Shown here one piece after another: positions 47,097 through 62,736 of a stretch of DNA of 64,000 nt. A program made the position numbers and the translations under genes. This DNA comes from Synechococcus sp. WH 8109 (GTDB taxonomy: Bacteria > Cyanobacteriota > Cyanobacteriia > PCC-6307 > Cyanobiaceae): assembly GCF_000161795.2 (NCBI RefSeq), contig NZ_CP006882.1, positions 1,550,001 through 1,614,000 of the forward strand. The letters are read 5' to 3'. Numbering within the stretch: position 1 is the first letter of the stretch; the number at the start of each line of letters is the position of its first letter. The notes under the pieces were generated by a model. That model saw nothing but the letters and a program-made list of their open reading frames with translations. It did not search any database and was not told the origin of the DNA.

Positions 47097-47248
47097 CTTC
47101 ACGTCAAACACTCGCAACCCTGGCTGTTTCAGCACTCTGCGTTGGGATTCTGGTGCTGTTCACCGACATCGAGATGCGGCTGGTGCGCTGGGTCAACTGC
47201 AGCGCCATCGCCACAGAGGCGGAAAAGAACAGTGACGTCTGCCGCTGA
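47093..47248 (+). CDS. Small single-span membrane protein after bioD
   Basis: A 51-residue protein starting at a GTG within the bioD stop. One hydrophobic helix (TLATLAVSALCVGILVLF) is followed by a short polar tail with two cysteines (NCSAIATEAEKNSDVC). Family unknown. The coupling to bioD suggests it is really translated. Confidence 0.55.
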   Translation: MTSRQTLATLAVSALCVGILVLFTDIEMRLVRWVNCSAIATEAEKNSDVCR

Positions 47249-47252
47249 CCAC

Positions 47253-47513
47253 TCAGCCCAGGGCCTTAGAACCAGTGGGGCAGGTGCCCAGACGCATCGC
47301 GGCATGGCGCACGGCGACCCGCAACGGCCAGCCGTGACTGAGTTCAGCCTGGATCACCTCCAGCTGGGACGATGACCAACCCCGCAGCTCGAGATCACTG
47401 CGAATCGATTGCCAGTCGCCCTCAGCAACAACAAGACTTCGCTTGGCTGACGGCTCAGGCCGCGTGGTGGGAACAAAACGCTTGGATTGACGACGGGTGC
47501 GTGGGGCAGCCAT
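47253..47513 (-). CDS. Small basic hypothetical protein
   Basis: An 86-residue protein with a basic N-terminus (MAAPRTRRQSKRFVPTTRPEP) and an Ile/Leu-containing C-terminal part with GWSSSQLEVIQAELSHGWPL. ATG 47522 is an alternative start; a much longer frame to 47759 is antisense to bioA and unlikely. It lies head-to-head with bioA, inside the biotin cluster on the opposite strand. I do not recognise a family; a nucleic-acid-binding role is only suggested by charge. Confidence 0.6.
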   Translation of the reverse strand: MAAPRTRRQSKRFVPTTRPEPSAKRSLVVAEGDWQSIRSDLELRGWSSSQLEVIQAELSHGWPLRVAVRHAAMRLGTCPTGSKALG

Positions 47514-47544
47514 CCGGGGCATCTCCAACAGCTCGAGATTCAAT

Positions 47545-48843
47545 ATGACAAAAGCTGCCGCTGCTGCCATGGGGTCAATCCGCCATCCGAATCTGTGGCC
47601 ACCCTTCACCCAGATGGCCAGCGCAGCCAACTCCCAACGGGTGGTGTCCGGAGAGGGTGCCCTGCTGATCCGTGAACAGGGGGAGCCGCTGATCGATGCC
47701 ATCAGCAGCTGGTGGGTCACCCTGCACGGCCATGCCCATCCGGTGTTGGCCAAGGCCATCGCCGATCAGGCCGCCCGCCTCGAGCAGGTGATTTTTGCCG
47801 ACTTCACCCATGAGCCTGCGGAACAGCTGGCCGTACGCCTGAGCGGCCTCTGCGGCCTGCAACGGCTGTTCTTCTCCGACAACGGCTCCACTGCGGTGGA
47901 AGTAGCGCTCAAGATCGCCTGCCAGTGGTGGGCCAACCGGGGCCAACCGCGCTATCAGATCGTCGCTTTCGACGGGGCTTACCACGGCGACACCTTCGGA
48001 GCGATGGCCGTTGGCGAACGCAACCTGTTCAGCGCCCCCTTCGAAGACAAGCTCTTTCCCGTCGCCCGGGTTCCCTGGCCGACCACCTGGTGGGACGACG
48101 ATGCCGTGGAGGCCAAGGAATCGGCGGCACTCGAGGTGCTCGAACGCGTGCTGGAGACACCGACAGCGGCGGTGATCCTCGAGCCGCTGCTGCAGGGGGC
48201 CGGCGGCATGGCCATGGTGCGGCCCGAATTTCTGCGACAGGTGGAGACACGCACCCGCCAGGCGGGAGCACTGCTGATCGCCGATGAAGTGCTCACCGGC
48301 TTCGGACGCTGCGGCGACTGGTTCGCCAGCCGGCGGGCGGGCATCCGGCCTGATCTGATGGCGCTGTCCAAAGGCTTGACGGGTGGATGTCTGCCGATGG
48401 GAGTGACCATGGCCAGCGAAGCTGTGTTCGAAGCCTTCGTCGGTGACGACCCCTGCCTGACCCTCTGGCACGGCCACAGCTTCACGGCCAATCCGCTGGG
48501 CTGCGCCGCGGCCAACGCCAGCCTCGACCTGCTGGAGCGTAACCCCGCTGCCTTTCAACAGTTCGAACAACGGCATCGTCCGCACCTCGAACGGTTGGCG
48601 CGCCATCGGAAGGTGCAACATCCCCGGCTGACGGGGACGGTGGCCGGCTTCGACCTCGTTGTGGAGGGGAGCTCGGGCTACCTCAACCCGGCGGGGCCGA
48701 AGCTGAAACGGCTGGCAATGGAAAACGGCGTCTTCCTCCGCCCCCTGGGCCAGGTGGTCTATCTGCTGCCACCGCTCTGCATCAGCGATGCCCAGCTGGA
48801 ACGCTGCTATTCGGTGCTGGAAAAGGCCCTCGATCAGCTCTGA
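47545..48843 (+). CDS. bioA: Adenosylmethionine-8-amino-7-oxononanoate aminotransferase
   Basis: A 432-residue class III aminotransferase. It has HPNLWPPFTQM near the start, SSWWVTLHGHAHP, FFSDNGSTAVEVALK (~res 110), ADEVLTGFGRCG (~res 247) and the PLP lysine in LMALSKGLTGG (~res 270-280). It uses SAM as amino donor to make 7,8-diaminononanoate, the step between BioF and BioD. ATG 47545 is used; ATG 47569 is also possible. bioB is not in this window. Confidence 0.95.
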   Translation: MTKAAAAAMGSIRHPNLWPPFTQMASAANSQRVVSGEGALLIREQGEPLIDAISSWWVTLHGHAHPVLAKAIADQAARLEQVIFADFTHEPAEQLAVRLSGLCGLQRLFFSDNGSTAVEVALKIACQWWANRGQPRYQIVAFDGAYHGDTFGAMAVGERNLFSAPFEDKLFPVARVPWPTTWWDDDAVEAKESAALEVLERVLETPTAAVILEPLLQGAGGMAMVRPEFLRQVETRTRQAGALLIADEVLTGFGRCGDWFASRRAGIRPDLMALSKGLTGGCLPMGVTMASEAVFEAFVGDDPCLTLWHGHSFTANPLGCAAANASLDLLERNPAAFQQFEQRHRPHLERLARHRKVQHPRLTGTVAGFDLVVEGSSGYLNPAGPKLKRLAMENGVFLRPLGQVVYLLPPLCISDAQLERCYSVLEKALDQL

Positions 48844-48854
48844 AGCTTGTGGCC

Positions 48855-49127
48855 TCAGGGCCCCGCCTGAATCGCCGCCTCGACATCGGCCCTGGAGAGG
48901 CCATAGGGCAGCGAACACTGCACCATCGCCTCCAGGGAACCCGGGTGCCAGATCACTTTGAGGTCCTCCCGTTCCAGCAGCAACAGTGCTCTCCATTCAG
49001 AACGCTCGAGCATCCACTGGCAGGGGGTGTCGTCCATGCGGACGGCACCCAGCTGCTGGAGCCAGGCCTCAAGCGCCGGGAGAGAGTGCTGATTCAGCGG
49101 GGTGCTCTCCGGGGGCAGGGCGGCCAT
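48855..49127 (-). CDS. DUF3143 family protein
   Basis: A 90-residue protein matching cyanobacterial DUF3143: [20 protein letters not shown] at the start and CSLPYGLSRADVEAAIQAGP at the C-terminus, with the family's typical GP ending. Function unknown. Its 5' end lies inside the 3' end of the J-domain gene (59-base overlap on the same strand), a pairing I recall as recurrent in cyanobacteria. Longer starts to 49211 exist but would only extend the overlap. Confidence 0.85.
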   Translation of the reverse strand: MAALPPESTPLNQHSLPALEAWLQQLGAVRMDDTPCQWMLERSEWRALLLLEREDLKVIWHPGSLEAMVQCSLPYGLSRADVEAAIQAGP

Positions 49128-49608
49128 CAAATTGCGAACGCACGGATGTGTTCTGAGTCTGCTCATCCGCCAGCCAACTCGGCGACACCTGCCAATCGCG
49201 ACCCTGGGCAAGAGCCACCCCCAACCCCAGCACCAGGCTGAGCAACAGCGCGATGGTCAACAGCACCAGCGAGAACCATTCGCCACCGGAGAGGGGCCTC
49301 CGTTGACCAATGCCCTGCCAGGCATCCGGGCGGGACTGACGCTGCAGGGGCGAGGGCGATGACGGCGCCTGGGCGCCAAGACTGAGGGTTGCTTGGCTCT
49401 GGCGCAACAGAACGTCGTAGGACTCCTTGAGCTGCTGAAAAGCAATGCTGGCCTGCTCCGGCGGCAGTTGCGTGGTGTCGGGATGCAAGGCCTTGGACTG
49501 GCGTCGAAAAGCCTGGCGCAAGGTTTCAGCGTCAACCCCGGGACGCACGCCAAGCCGTTCGTGATGGCTGGGGCGGGCTTCGGACACAGGGGACGGTCGG
49601 TCCTTCAT
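49069..49608 (-). CDS. J-domain protein with C-terminal membrane helix
   Basis: A 179-residue protein. A divergent J-domain spans about residues 14-62 ([20 protein letters not shown]) with the HPD tripeptide at residues 42-44 (KALHPDTTQ). A linker follows and then one membrane span near residues 113-137 ([20 protein letters not shown]). It probably recruits DnaK to a membrane. It diverges from rsmG, and the last 20 codons overlap the DUF3143 gene in another frame. Confidence 0.87.
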   Translation of the reverse strand: MKDRPSPVSEARPSHHERLGVRPGVDAETLRQAFRRQSKALHPDTTQLPPEQASIAFQQLKESYDVLLRQSQATLSLGAQAPSSPSPLQRQSRPDAWQGIGQRRPLSGGEWFSLVLLTIALLLSLVLGLGVALAQGRDWQVSPSWLADEQTQNTSVRSQFDGRPAPGEHPAESALSPGA

Positions 49609-49633
49609 CCTAAGAAGAGTTGTTGCTGCAGCC

Positions 49634-50365
49634 ATGGCCGCCACCGCGCCTGAACCGGCGTTCTGGGACGCCCTGGGATGGCAGCCATCGCGGGCGCAGC
49701 GCGACCAGCTGGTGGAGCTTCAGGGCCTGCTGCATAGCTGGAATGAACGGGTCAACCTGACGCGCCTGGTAAACGGCGACGATTTCTGGATTGGTCAGGT
49801 CTTCGACAGCCTCTGGCCGCTGGCGGGGGAACTCCAGTCAGCGGACGAGCCGCAGAACTGGATTGATGTGGGAACCGGGGGAGGCTTCCCCGGCCTCGCC
49901 ATCGCTATTGCCCTTCCCCAGGCACAGGTAACCCTGCTGGATTCCGTCGGGCGCAAGACCGCCGCCGTGGAGGCCATGGCCAGCAGCCTGGGACTTGCCG
50001 ATCGGGTGCGGGTCCGCACCGAGCGGATCGAAACAACAGGGCGCGATCGCCACTTCCGCGGCAGCTTCGATCGGGCCGTGGCCCGGGCTGTAGCAGCCGC
50101 TCCTGTGGTGGCCGAATACCTCGTGCCCTTGCTGAAAAGCGACGGCCTGGCCCTGCTGTATCGGGGCCAGTGGACTGACAGCGATGCCGTGCCGTTGAAC
50201 AGGGCCCTGCGCCTGCTGAAAGCCCGTCTGATCGAGGTGCAGCACCGACAACTGCCCGGTGATCGCGGCACGCGTCACCTTCTGCGGGTGCAACCGAACG
50301 CCCCCTGCCCCCGCAGCTACCCAAGGGCCGTGGGAACGCCCAGCCGGGACCCTCTTGGGAACTAA
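49634..50365 (+). CDS. rsmG: 16S rRNA (guanine527-N7)-methyltransferase
   Basis: A 243-residue RsmG (GidB). It has [13 protein letters not shown] (~res 33-45), the SAM motif [20 protein letters not shown] (~res 76-95) and [15 protein letters not shown] (~res 142-156). It makes m7G527 in 16S rRNA; loss gives low-level streptomycin resistance in other bacteria. The C-terminal ~20 residues are a Pro/Arg-rich tail. It converges with the aldo/keto reductase gene. Confidence 0.95.
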   Translation: MAATAPEPAFWDALGWQPSRAQRDQLVELQGLLHSWNERVNLTRLVNGDDFWIGQVFDSLWPLAGELQSADEPQNWIDVGTGGGFPGLAIAIALPQAQVTLLDSVGRKTAAVEAMASSLGLADRVRVRTERIETTGRDRHFRGSFDRAVARAVAAAPVVAEYLVPLLKSDGLALLYRGQWTDSDAVPLNRALRLLKARLIEVQHRQLPGDRGTRHLLRVQPNAPCPRSYPRAVGTPSRDPLGN

Positions 50366-50374
50366 GACGAACGC

Positions 50375-51574
50375 TCAGACACTCGACAAGCGCATCTGGG
50401 ATTCGCCCTTGAGCCGCTGCTTGAGGCTACGCAGAATCTCTGGGATGCGCTCACGCCATGGGCTCTCCTGCAGCACGCTCTGCAGCTCTTCGGCACTGAC
50501 CTCCCTATCAAAGCCATCGGCATTGGCCCCGGAAAACCAGTGGCCGCCGGAGCCCAACAACCCATAGCGGGCCTTGGCGTAACTCTCGAGATCCCATGCC
50601 TCCAGCAGGTTGTACAACCAAAGCAACACCGGCAGGTTGATCTCCCCGGGCGTCGCATGCCAAGGCGGCAGCCCGACGGACCAGGAAGCCATCCAGTCAT
50701 GACCCAATGATTCATCGGCCGCTTGCCGAAGCCGCTGATCCACAGGAGCAATCAAGGACGCTGCCTCCGGCAGCAGGCGCAACGCCTCAAGGTGAAGCTC
50801 GAGATCCTCCGGCCGGGCCGCTCCCACGCTGATGGTATGAACCCGCGGATCCTGGAGACAGAACAGGTCGTTGAAGACGATGGGATGCAGCGGTGAACAC
50901 AGCTCCAACAGCCGTTGAGATGGGGTGTGCAGATGACCGCCTTTGTCGGTGGGACTGATGATGAACACCCCCATGTCCTGACGGCGGGCCGCATCCAAAG
51001 CGGGACCGTTGTCCTGGCGGATGTAATACCAGTGCAGATTCACGTAATCGAAGGCACCGGAGTCGCAGGCCTCTGCGATCAAGGCTGTGGGGCCATGGGT
51101 GGAGAAGCCCACATGACCAATGCGGCCCTTCGCCTGCCAGCGGCGCACCACCTCCATGCAACCCCCGGGCTGAAGGGTCTGCTCGAGATGCTCCGGCAGG
51201 TTGATGCCATGGATGGCCAGTAAATCCAGGCGATCACAGCCCAACCGCTCAAAACTGAGCTCCAGCTCCGCCTCGAAGGCGGCGGGATCGGGCCGGGGAG
51301 GCACCTTGCTCTGCAGCAGACGGGAAGGGTCGGGTGTGCGCGGGAGGGCCCAACCCAGCTGACGCTCGGAGCTGCCGTAGTGCCGCGCCGTTTCCACGTG
51401 GTGAAAGCCCAGATCTACCGCGCGCTTCAGGGTCGCCTCGAGCTGGGTCTGCGACGCAGACGTGATCTGATCGGCAGGAAGGTCGGTCCAGCTCTGCTGA
51501 AAGCGCATTCCCCCGAGAGACAACAGGGGGATTTCAAGCTCCGTGCGGCCGAATCGGCGGGTGGGGAGCGCCAT
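50375..51574 (-). CDS. Aldo/keto reductase, ferredoxin-linked gene pair
   Basis: A 399-residue aldo/keto reductase. The tetrad shows Tyr in ARHYGSSE, Lys in LLQSKVPP and His in LLAIHGINLP, but the usual Asp is Glu (HVETARHYG), as in a cyanobacterial branch of the family. The extra ~100 residues at the C-terminus contain LLGSGGHWFSGANAD and lack the 4Fe-4S cysteines that related proteins carry there. The ATG overlaps the ferredoxin stop by one base (TGATG), so that ferredoxin may supply the missing centre. Substrate unknown. Confidence 0.9.
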   Translation of the reverse strand: MALPTRRFGRTELEIPLLSLGGMRFQQSWTDLPADQITSASQTQLEATLKRAVDLGFHHVETARHYGSSERQLGWALPRTPDPSRLLQSKVPPRPDPAAFEAELELSFERLGCDRLDLLAIHGINLPEHLEQTLQPGGCMEVVRRWQAKGRIGHVGFSTHGPTALIAEACDSGAFDYVNLHWYYIRQDNGPALDAARRQDMGVFIISPTDKGGHLHTPSQRLLELCSPLHPIVFNDLFCLQDPRVHTISVGAARPEDLELHLEALRLLPEAASLIAPVDQRLRQAADESLGHDWMASWSVGLPPWHATPGEINLPVLLWLYNLLEAWDLESYAKARYGLLGSGGHWFSGANADGFDREVSAEELQSVLQESPWRERIPEILRSLKQRLKGESQMRLSSV

Positions 51575-51837
51575 CAACCCTGGGGACGCGGTTGCAGATT
51601 CTGGTGAATCAGGTTTTGCCGCAGCGTTTCCAACGATTCAAAGGGAACCCAGTGAATGCAATCCACAGGACAGGTGTCGATGGCCTCCTGAATGCACTCG
51701 GTGGAGTCACCGTCCTGTCGGATGGCCCTTGAGCGTCCCAGCTGGGGCTCTACAACAAAGGTGTTGGCGGCCACGTGGGCGCAGTAGCGGCAACCGATAC
51801 AAACCGCTTCATCCACCCAGACAGCCTGATCGCGCAT
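51574..51837 (-). CDS. [4Fe-4S] ferredoxin-like protein
   Basis: An 87-residue protein with CIGCRYCAHVAANTF (~res 13-27) and IDTCPVDCIHWVPF in the second half. The cysteine pattern CxxCxxC ... CP fits one [4Fe-4S] cluster of the bacterial type, like the ferredoxin domains found next to J-domains in plastids. It is coupled to the aldo/keto reductase gene and 90 bases downstream of ycf35. Confidence 0.92.
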   Translation of the reverse strand: MRDQAVWVDEAVCIGCRYCAHVAANTFVVEPQLGRSRAIRQDGDSTECIQEAIDTCPVDCIHWVPFESLETLRQNLIHQNLQPRPQG

Positions 51838-51927
51838 GTCACCCCCGAGCAGGGGTTCCCTCCCGGTGGCCTGTTCTTGCGGCCGAGCAGGGGCAGAAAA
51901 GGCGTGAGACGAAGGATCAGCCAGGAT

Positions 51928-52320
51928 TCAGGCGTCCCAGCGGGTCACCACGAGTTCGATCGAGCCATCCTCGGTTTGGGTCTGCTCGGCAACCTGAAAT
52001 CCTTCCTTGGTGGTGGCAGCCAGAACCGTGTTCAGGGCGTAGCGCTGAGTGAGTTTGGAGAGAAAACGTTCCACGGGGATCTGTTGCTTCCACAGATCGA
52101 GGTCGGTGACCAGCTCATAGGACTCCGATGTGCTGTTCCAGCGGAAGCCGATATCACCACCCTCCTGCACGGCGATGGCCAGGTCAGCGGTGACGGTCTG
52201 ACCGCGGTAGCCGCGCACGGGACGCTCACCCTGATCAGGTGCATAGCCCATGTCTTCCAGGGCTTTCACCAATGGCTCCAGCTGACGCAGTTCGGTTTTG
52301 ACGGTGCTGAAATGCGACAT
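51928..52320 (-). CDS. ycf35: Ycf35 (DUF1257)
   Basis: A 130-residue protein with the DUF1257 start MSHFSTVKTELRQLEPLVKA and, later, GGDIGFRWNSTSESYELVTDL. It is encoded in red-algal chloroplasts as ycf35, and its function is unknown. Its ATG shares one base with the stop of the DUF2997 gene (TGATG), so the two are coupled. Confidence 0.93.
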   Translation of the reverse strand: MSHFSTVKTELRQLEPLVKALEDMGYAPDQGERPVRGYRGQTVTADLAIAVQEGGDIGFRWNSTSESYELVTDLDLWKQQIPVERFLSKLTQRYALNTVLAATTKEGFQVAEQTQTEDGSIELVVTRWDA

Positions 52321-52523
52321 CAGTTCAAATGAGCGGGAAGAGACTGGGACTGGACCTCAGGCTGCAGAAACGCTTCGGATGTGGACTCCTGACGTTCAAC
52401 CGTTCCAAGAGCAGCTTCCACTTCTTCAGTGAGCTGCTGGCACGCTTCCCCTGCAACACCCTCGACCTGCTCTTCCACACGGCCATCAGGCCGGATGGTG
52501 AAGCGAATGGTCTTTTGGGGCAT
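52320..52523 (-). CDS. DUF2997 family protein
   Basis: A 67-residue protein starting MPQKTIRFTIRPDGRVEEQV, followed by GVAGEACQQLTEEVEAALG. This matches DUF2997, a short family that co-occurs with ycf35. The last ~20 residues are variable. Function unknown. Confidence 0.9.
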   Translation of the reverse strand: MPQKTIRFTIRPDGRVEEQVEGVAGEACQQLTEEVEAALGTVERQESTSEAFLQPEVQSQSLPAHLN

Positions 52524-52596
52524 CGAGAAACGTGATTTGCGCAGCAGCCTAGTGGGGGTCTCCCCCGAATGTTGCCTTTCTCGTTACACAGCTCAG

Positions 52597-53409
52597 TTAC
52601 AGGATGAAACCGTCGTTGATCAACGCCTGCAGGCGTTCCAGCACCAGCGGATCCTCCAGCTGCTCGAGGGCGGTTCTGGCCTCATCGCGCACGGAGATCT
52701 CTCCGTCATGGAGCAGGGCACTCACCAAAGCCTCAACGATCTCAGCTTGCCGCGGCTGCACCAGCTGATCCATCAAACGGCCCAAAGCCCAGATGCAGTT
52801 GCTGCGCACCACCGCTTCACTATCGATGCGCAAACTCACCAGCAATTGCCCCGCCGCGGGGTCGGCCTTGACCGGGGAACGGCTGCCGGCCTCCGCCAGG
52901 GAACCTGGACACCAGAGGCGCACTGCTGCGACATCCGTCTGCAGCGCCCGGATCAACGGATTGAGCACCGGAGCATCGGGGAAGTTGCCCAGGCTCCAGG
53001 CCGCAGCCTTGCGGACGTAGGCATTGGCATCGAGCTGCAGCAGCTGCAACAACGGCTCAACAGCCGGCGGCGATGGATTGCGGCCCAAGGCGTAAACAGC
53101 ACTCATCCGCTCCACCGGACAGGAGTTCTGGAGCAAGGGCAGCAGCAGGGCAATCGACCGGGGATCACGGTGTTCACAGAACACCTGCAGGCCCTGCAGC
53201 CGTTCTCCATGGTTGCCACGCAACCAGACCAAACCCTGGTCACAGGCCCGGGCAATCTTCAGAGAGGAATCCTGCTCGGCGTCATCGAGCTGGATCGCAT
53301 CAAGCGGATCAACGTCGTCTTCCGCCGCCAGCTCACGCGCCAGCAGATCAGGATCCACAGAAAGGCTGGACAGCCCCTGGTCCTTCTGTTGGCTGCGGTC
53401 GTCAGTCAT
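52597..53409 (-). CDS. HEAT-repeat (PBS-lyase type) protein
   Basis: A 270-residue protein with at least four HEAT-like repeats from about residue 75, for example RSIALLLPLLQNSCPVERMS, AVEPLLQLLQLDANAYVRKA and a later EIVEALVSALLHDGEISVRD. The N-terminal ~70 residues are acidic. The repeats resemble CpcE/CpcF-type phycobilin lyases, but no phycobilisome gene is near, so a general scaffold role is as likely. Confidence 0.85.
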   Translation of the reverse strand: MTDDRSQQKDQGLSSLSVDPDLLARELAAEDDVDPLDAIQLDDAEQDSSLKIARACDQGLVWLRGNHGERLQGLQVFCEHRDPRSIALLLPLLQNSCPVERMSAVYALGRNPSPPAVEPLLQLLQLDANAYVRKAAAWSLGNFPDAPVLNPLIRALQTDVAAVRLWCPGSLAEAGSRSPVKADPAAGQLLVSLRIDSEAVVRSNCIWALGRLMDQLVQPRQAEIVEALVSALLHDGEISVRDEARTALEQLEDPLVLERLQALINDGFIL

Positions 53410-53439
53410 GCGGGGATGCTACGGGAGCCATTCCAGGGC

Positions 53440-53565
53440 TCAACCCATGGGAGCTGGAGCCAGCATGTCACCGGGAAGCCAGATGCGGGCACTCACAGCG
53501 AACAACGCCAGGACAAACAGAAGAACAATCAGAGCCGGCAGAAGGGTGGAACGAAAAAACGACAC
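53440..53565 (-). CDS. Small membrane protein, 41 residues
   Basis: A GTG-initiated frame encodes MSFFRSTLLPALIVLLFVLA, then FAVSARIWLPGDMLAPAPMG. One hydrophobic helix is followed by a short polar end. It lies in the gap between the symporter gene and the HEAT-repeat gene on the same strand. The reading frame ends cleanly, and the composition is that of a real thylakoid-type miniprotein. I recall similar short proteins in marine picocyanobacteria but no name. Confidence 0.6.
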   Translation of the reverse strand: MSFFRSTLLPALIVLLFVLALFAVSARIWLPGDMLAPAPMG

Positions 53566-53595
53566 CGGAATACGCCAATCAAGGCGCCATTCTGC

Positions 53596-55350
53596 TCAAG
53601 AGGGCACGGCAGCGACACGCCGCCGCAGCTGCCAGATCGAAAGGATCAGCACCGACAGACCAATCCAGCCACTCCACTGTTGATGCAACAGGAAGCCTCC
53701 GGTGCCGAGCAGGCCGCCAAACAACACACCACAGGCCAGCACGAAGCGCCGCAGCATGGCGGGCAACGACTCCATCGGCATGACGCCGAAGCGCTGGCGC
53801 AGGCGTGACCAACCGGGGCCCGGAGGACGCACCGTCCGCACAAACCGCTCCAAAACAGCGTCCGATTCCGGCGGTGTGCAAAGCATCACCGCCAACCAGA
53901 CCACAGCGGAGAGGCCGGTGATCACCGCAATGCGAACCCCGTAATCCTCAATCCGAACCAGGGGCACCACCGAGGTGAACAACCCAATGAAGAACCCGCA
54001 GAGCATCGCCGACAGCTCCGCCGCGGCGTTCACGCGCCACCAGAACCAGCGCAGCACCAGAACCACACCGGGGCCTGACCCGATCGCGATCACCAGCCGA
54101 AACACCGTGCCGATGCTGTCGCTGATCAAAGCGGTGATCACCCCAAGAACGAGCAGCAAAACCGTGGTGAGTTGTCCCACCAGCAACAGCTCCCGCGGAC
54201 CAGCGGAGGGGCGAACAAAGCGCTGATAGAGGTCGTGGGTGAGGTAGCTGGCTCCCCAGTTCACCGAAGTGCTCACGGTGCTCATGAACGCCGCCACCAG
54301 AGAGATCACCACCAGGCCGAGCGCCACCGGGGGCAGCAGTTGCACGGCCAGGGCGGGATAGCCGAGCTCAAGATCAGCTCCGGCCGGCAACAGCACTAGG
54401 GCCGCCAACGCGACCACGATCCAGAGCCAGCTGCGCACCAGGTAATTCACCACCAGAAACACCCACCCCGCCAGCCGCGCCTGCTGCTCATCGCGGGTGG
54501 CCAGCATGCGCTGAATGAACTCGCCACCCCCATCACTGCGGCGGAAACTCCACCACTGCACAGCGATGTAGGCCGTGAACATCGGGATGCTGATGCCACT
54601 GCCCTGCAACCAGCGGAAGCCGGAGTCATCCCAGGTCCAGGGCACCAGAGACAGCAGCTCCGGCCGCTGCAGCGCCTGCAGTTGCTCCAACAGCGCTGTC
54701 ATCCCTCCTGAGGCATGGAGGGCAGCCGCGGCCACGGCCAGGGCGCCTGCCAAGGCCAGCACAAGCTGGACCAGATCGGTAACCACGACGGCCCAGAGCC
54801 CACCGGCCACGGTGTAACTCATCACAAGCAGGGCCACGACCATCAAGAGCCAGACCGTGTCCGTCAGTCCCAGTGCAGCGGGTTGCCCCGACACCAGCCC
54901 CAGCGCTTCCACCACCTTGCGGAGGGCAAGGAAGGCATAGCCGATGCCGATGCAGTTCACCGGAACTGCCAGCAGAAAAGCCTTGATGCCGCGCAACCAA
55001 GCCGCCGCCGCTCCGCCGTAGCGCAGCTCGGTGAAGGCGGCGTCCGTGAGCACACCGCTGCGGCGCCAGAGGGGTGCGAAGACAACGGCCATGGCCACGT
55101 GGGCCAAACCAAAGCTCCACCACTCCCAGTTGCCCGCCAGGCCGCGGGCACCCACCAGGCCGGCGACGTAGAGCGGCGTATCGATGGAGAAGGTGGTGGC
55201 CGCCATCGAGGCGCCGGCCAACCAACCGTTGAGACGGCGGCCTGCCACGAAATAATCCGCCTCGCCGCTGTTGCGACGGGCCAGCCACAACCCCAACACC
55301 AGGGTGAGAACGAGGTAAGCAGCGAGAAGCAGCCAATCGATCGCTGTCAT
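53596..55350 (-). CDS. Sodium:solute symporter (SSS family)
   Basis: A 584-residue membrane protein with about 13 spans. The start MTAIDWLLLAAYLVLTLVLG, then EADYFVAGRRLNGWLAGASM and FSIDTPLYVAGLVGARG, fit SSS transporters, and FMSTVSTSVNWGASYLTHDLY matches the region that binds sodium. The N-terminal start at 55350 is chosen over 55386. Substrate unknown; sugars, amino acids or organic acids are all known in the family. Confidence 0.93.
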   Translation of the reverse strand: MTAIDWLLLAAYLVLTLVLGLWLARRNSGEADYFVAGRRLNGWLAGASMAATTFSIDTPLYVAGLVGARGLAGNWEWWSFGLAHVAMAVVFAPLWRRSGVLTDAAFTELRYGGAAAAWLRGIKAFLLAVPVNCIGIGYAFLALRKVVEALGLVSGQPAALGLTDTVWLLMVVALLVMSYTVAGGLWAVVVTDLVQLVLALAGALAVAAAALHASGGMTALLEQLQALQRPELLSLVPWTWDDSGFRWLQGSGISIPMFTAYIAVQWWSFRRSDGGGEFIQRMLATRDEQQARLAGWVFLVVNYLVRSWLWIVVALAALVLLPAGADLELGYPALAVQLLPPVALGLVVISLVAAFMSTVSTSVNWGASYLTHDLYQRFVRPSAGPRELLLVGQLTTVLLLVLGVITALISDSIGTVFRLVIAIGSGPGVVLVLRWFWWRVNAAAELSAMLCGFFIGLFTSVVPLVRIEDYGVRIAVITGLSAVVWLAVMLCTPPESDAVLERFVRTVRPPGPGWSRLRQRFGVMPMESLPAMLRRFVLACGVLFGGLLGTGGFLLHQQWSGWIGLSVLILSIWQLRRRVAAVPS

Positions 55351-55360
55351 GCGCAGACCC

Positions 55361-55387
55361 TTTGCCTCAGCAGTCTGCTGAGGCAAA
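55361..55387. repeat. Perfect 12-bp hairpin between rlmN and the symporter gene
   Basis: TTTGCCTCAGCA and TGCTGAGGCAAA flank the loop GTC. It lies in the gap just upstream of the symporter start. On the minus strand no T run follows, so it may be an mRNA processing or stability element, or a weak terminator, after rlmN. Confidence 0.65.
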
Positions 55388-55404
55388 GGCCATCAGCCCA
55401 CCCT

Positions 55405-62694
<7,290 letters not shown>

Positions 62695-62736
62695 TTAAGG
62701 AAGAAGGAGCGGGGAATCGGTTCGTTCGTTGATCCG

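Noticed and set aside
47523-47759. N-terminal extension of the small basic gene
   Set aside because: It would lie antisense to bioA and carries no conserved text.
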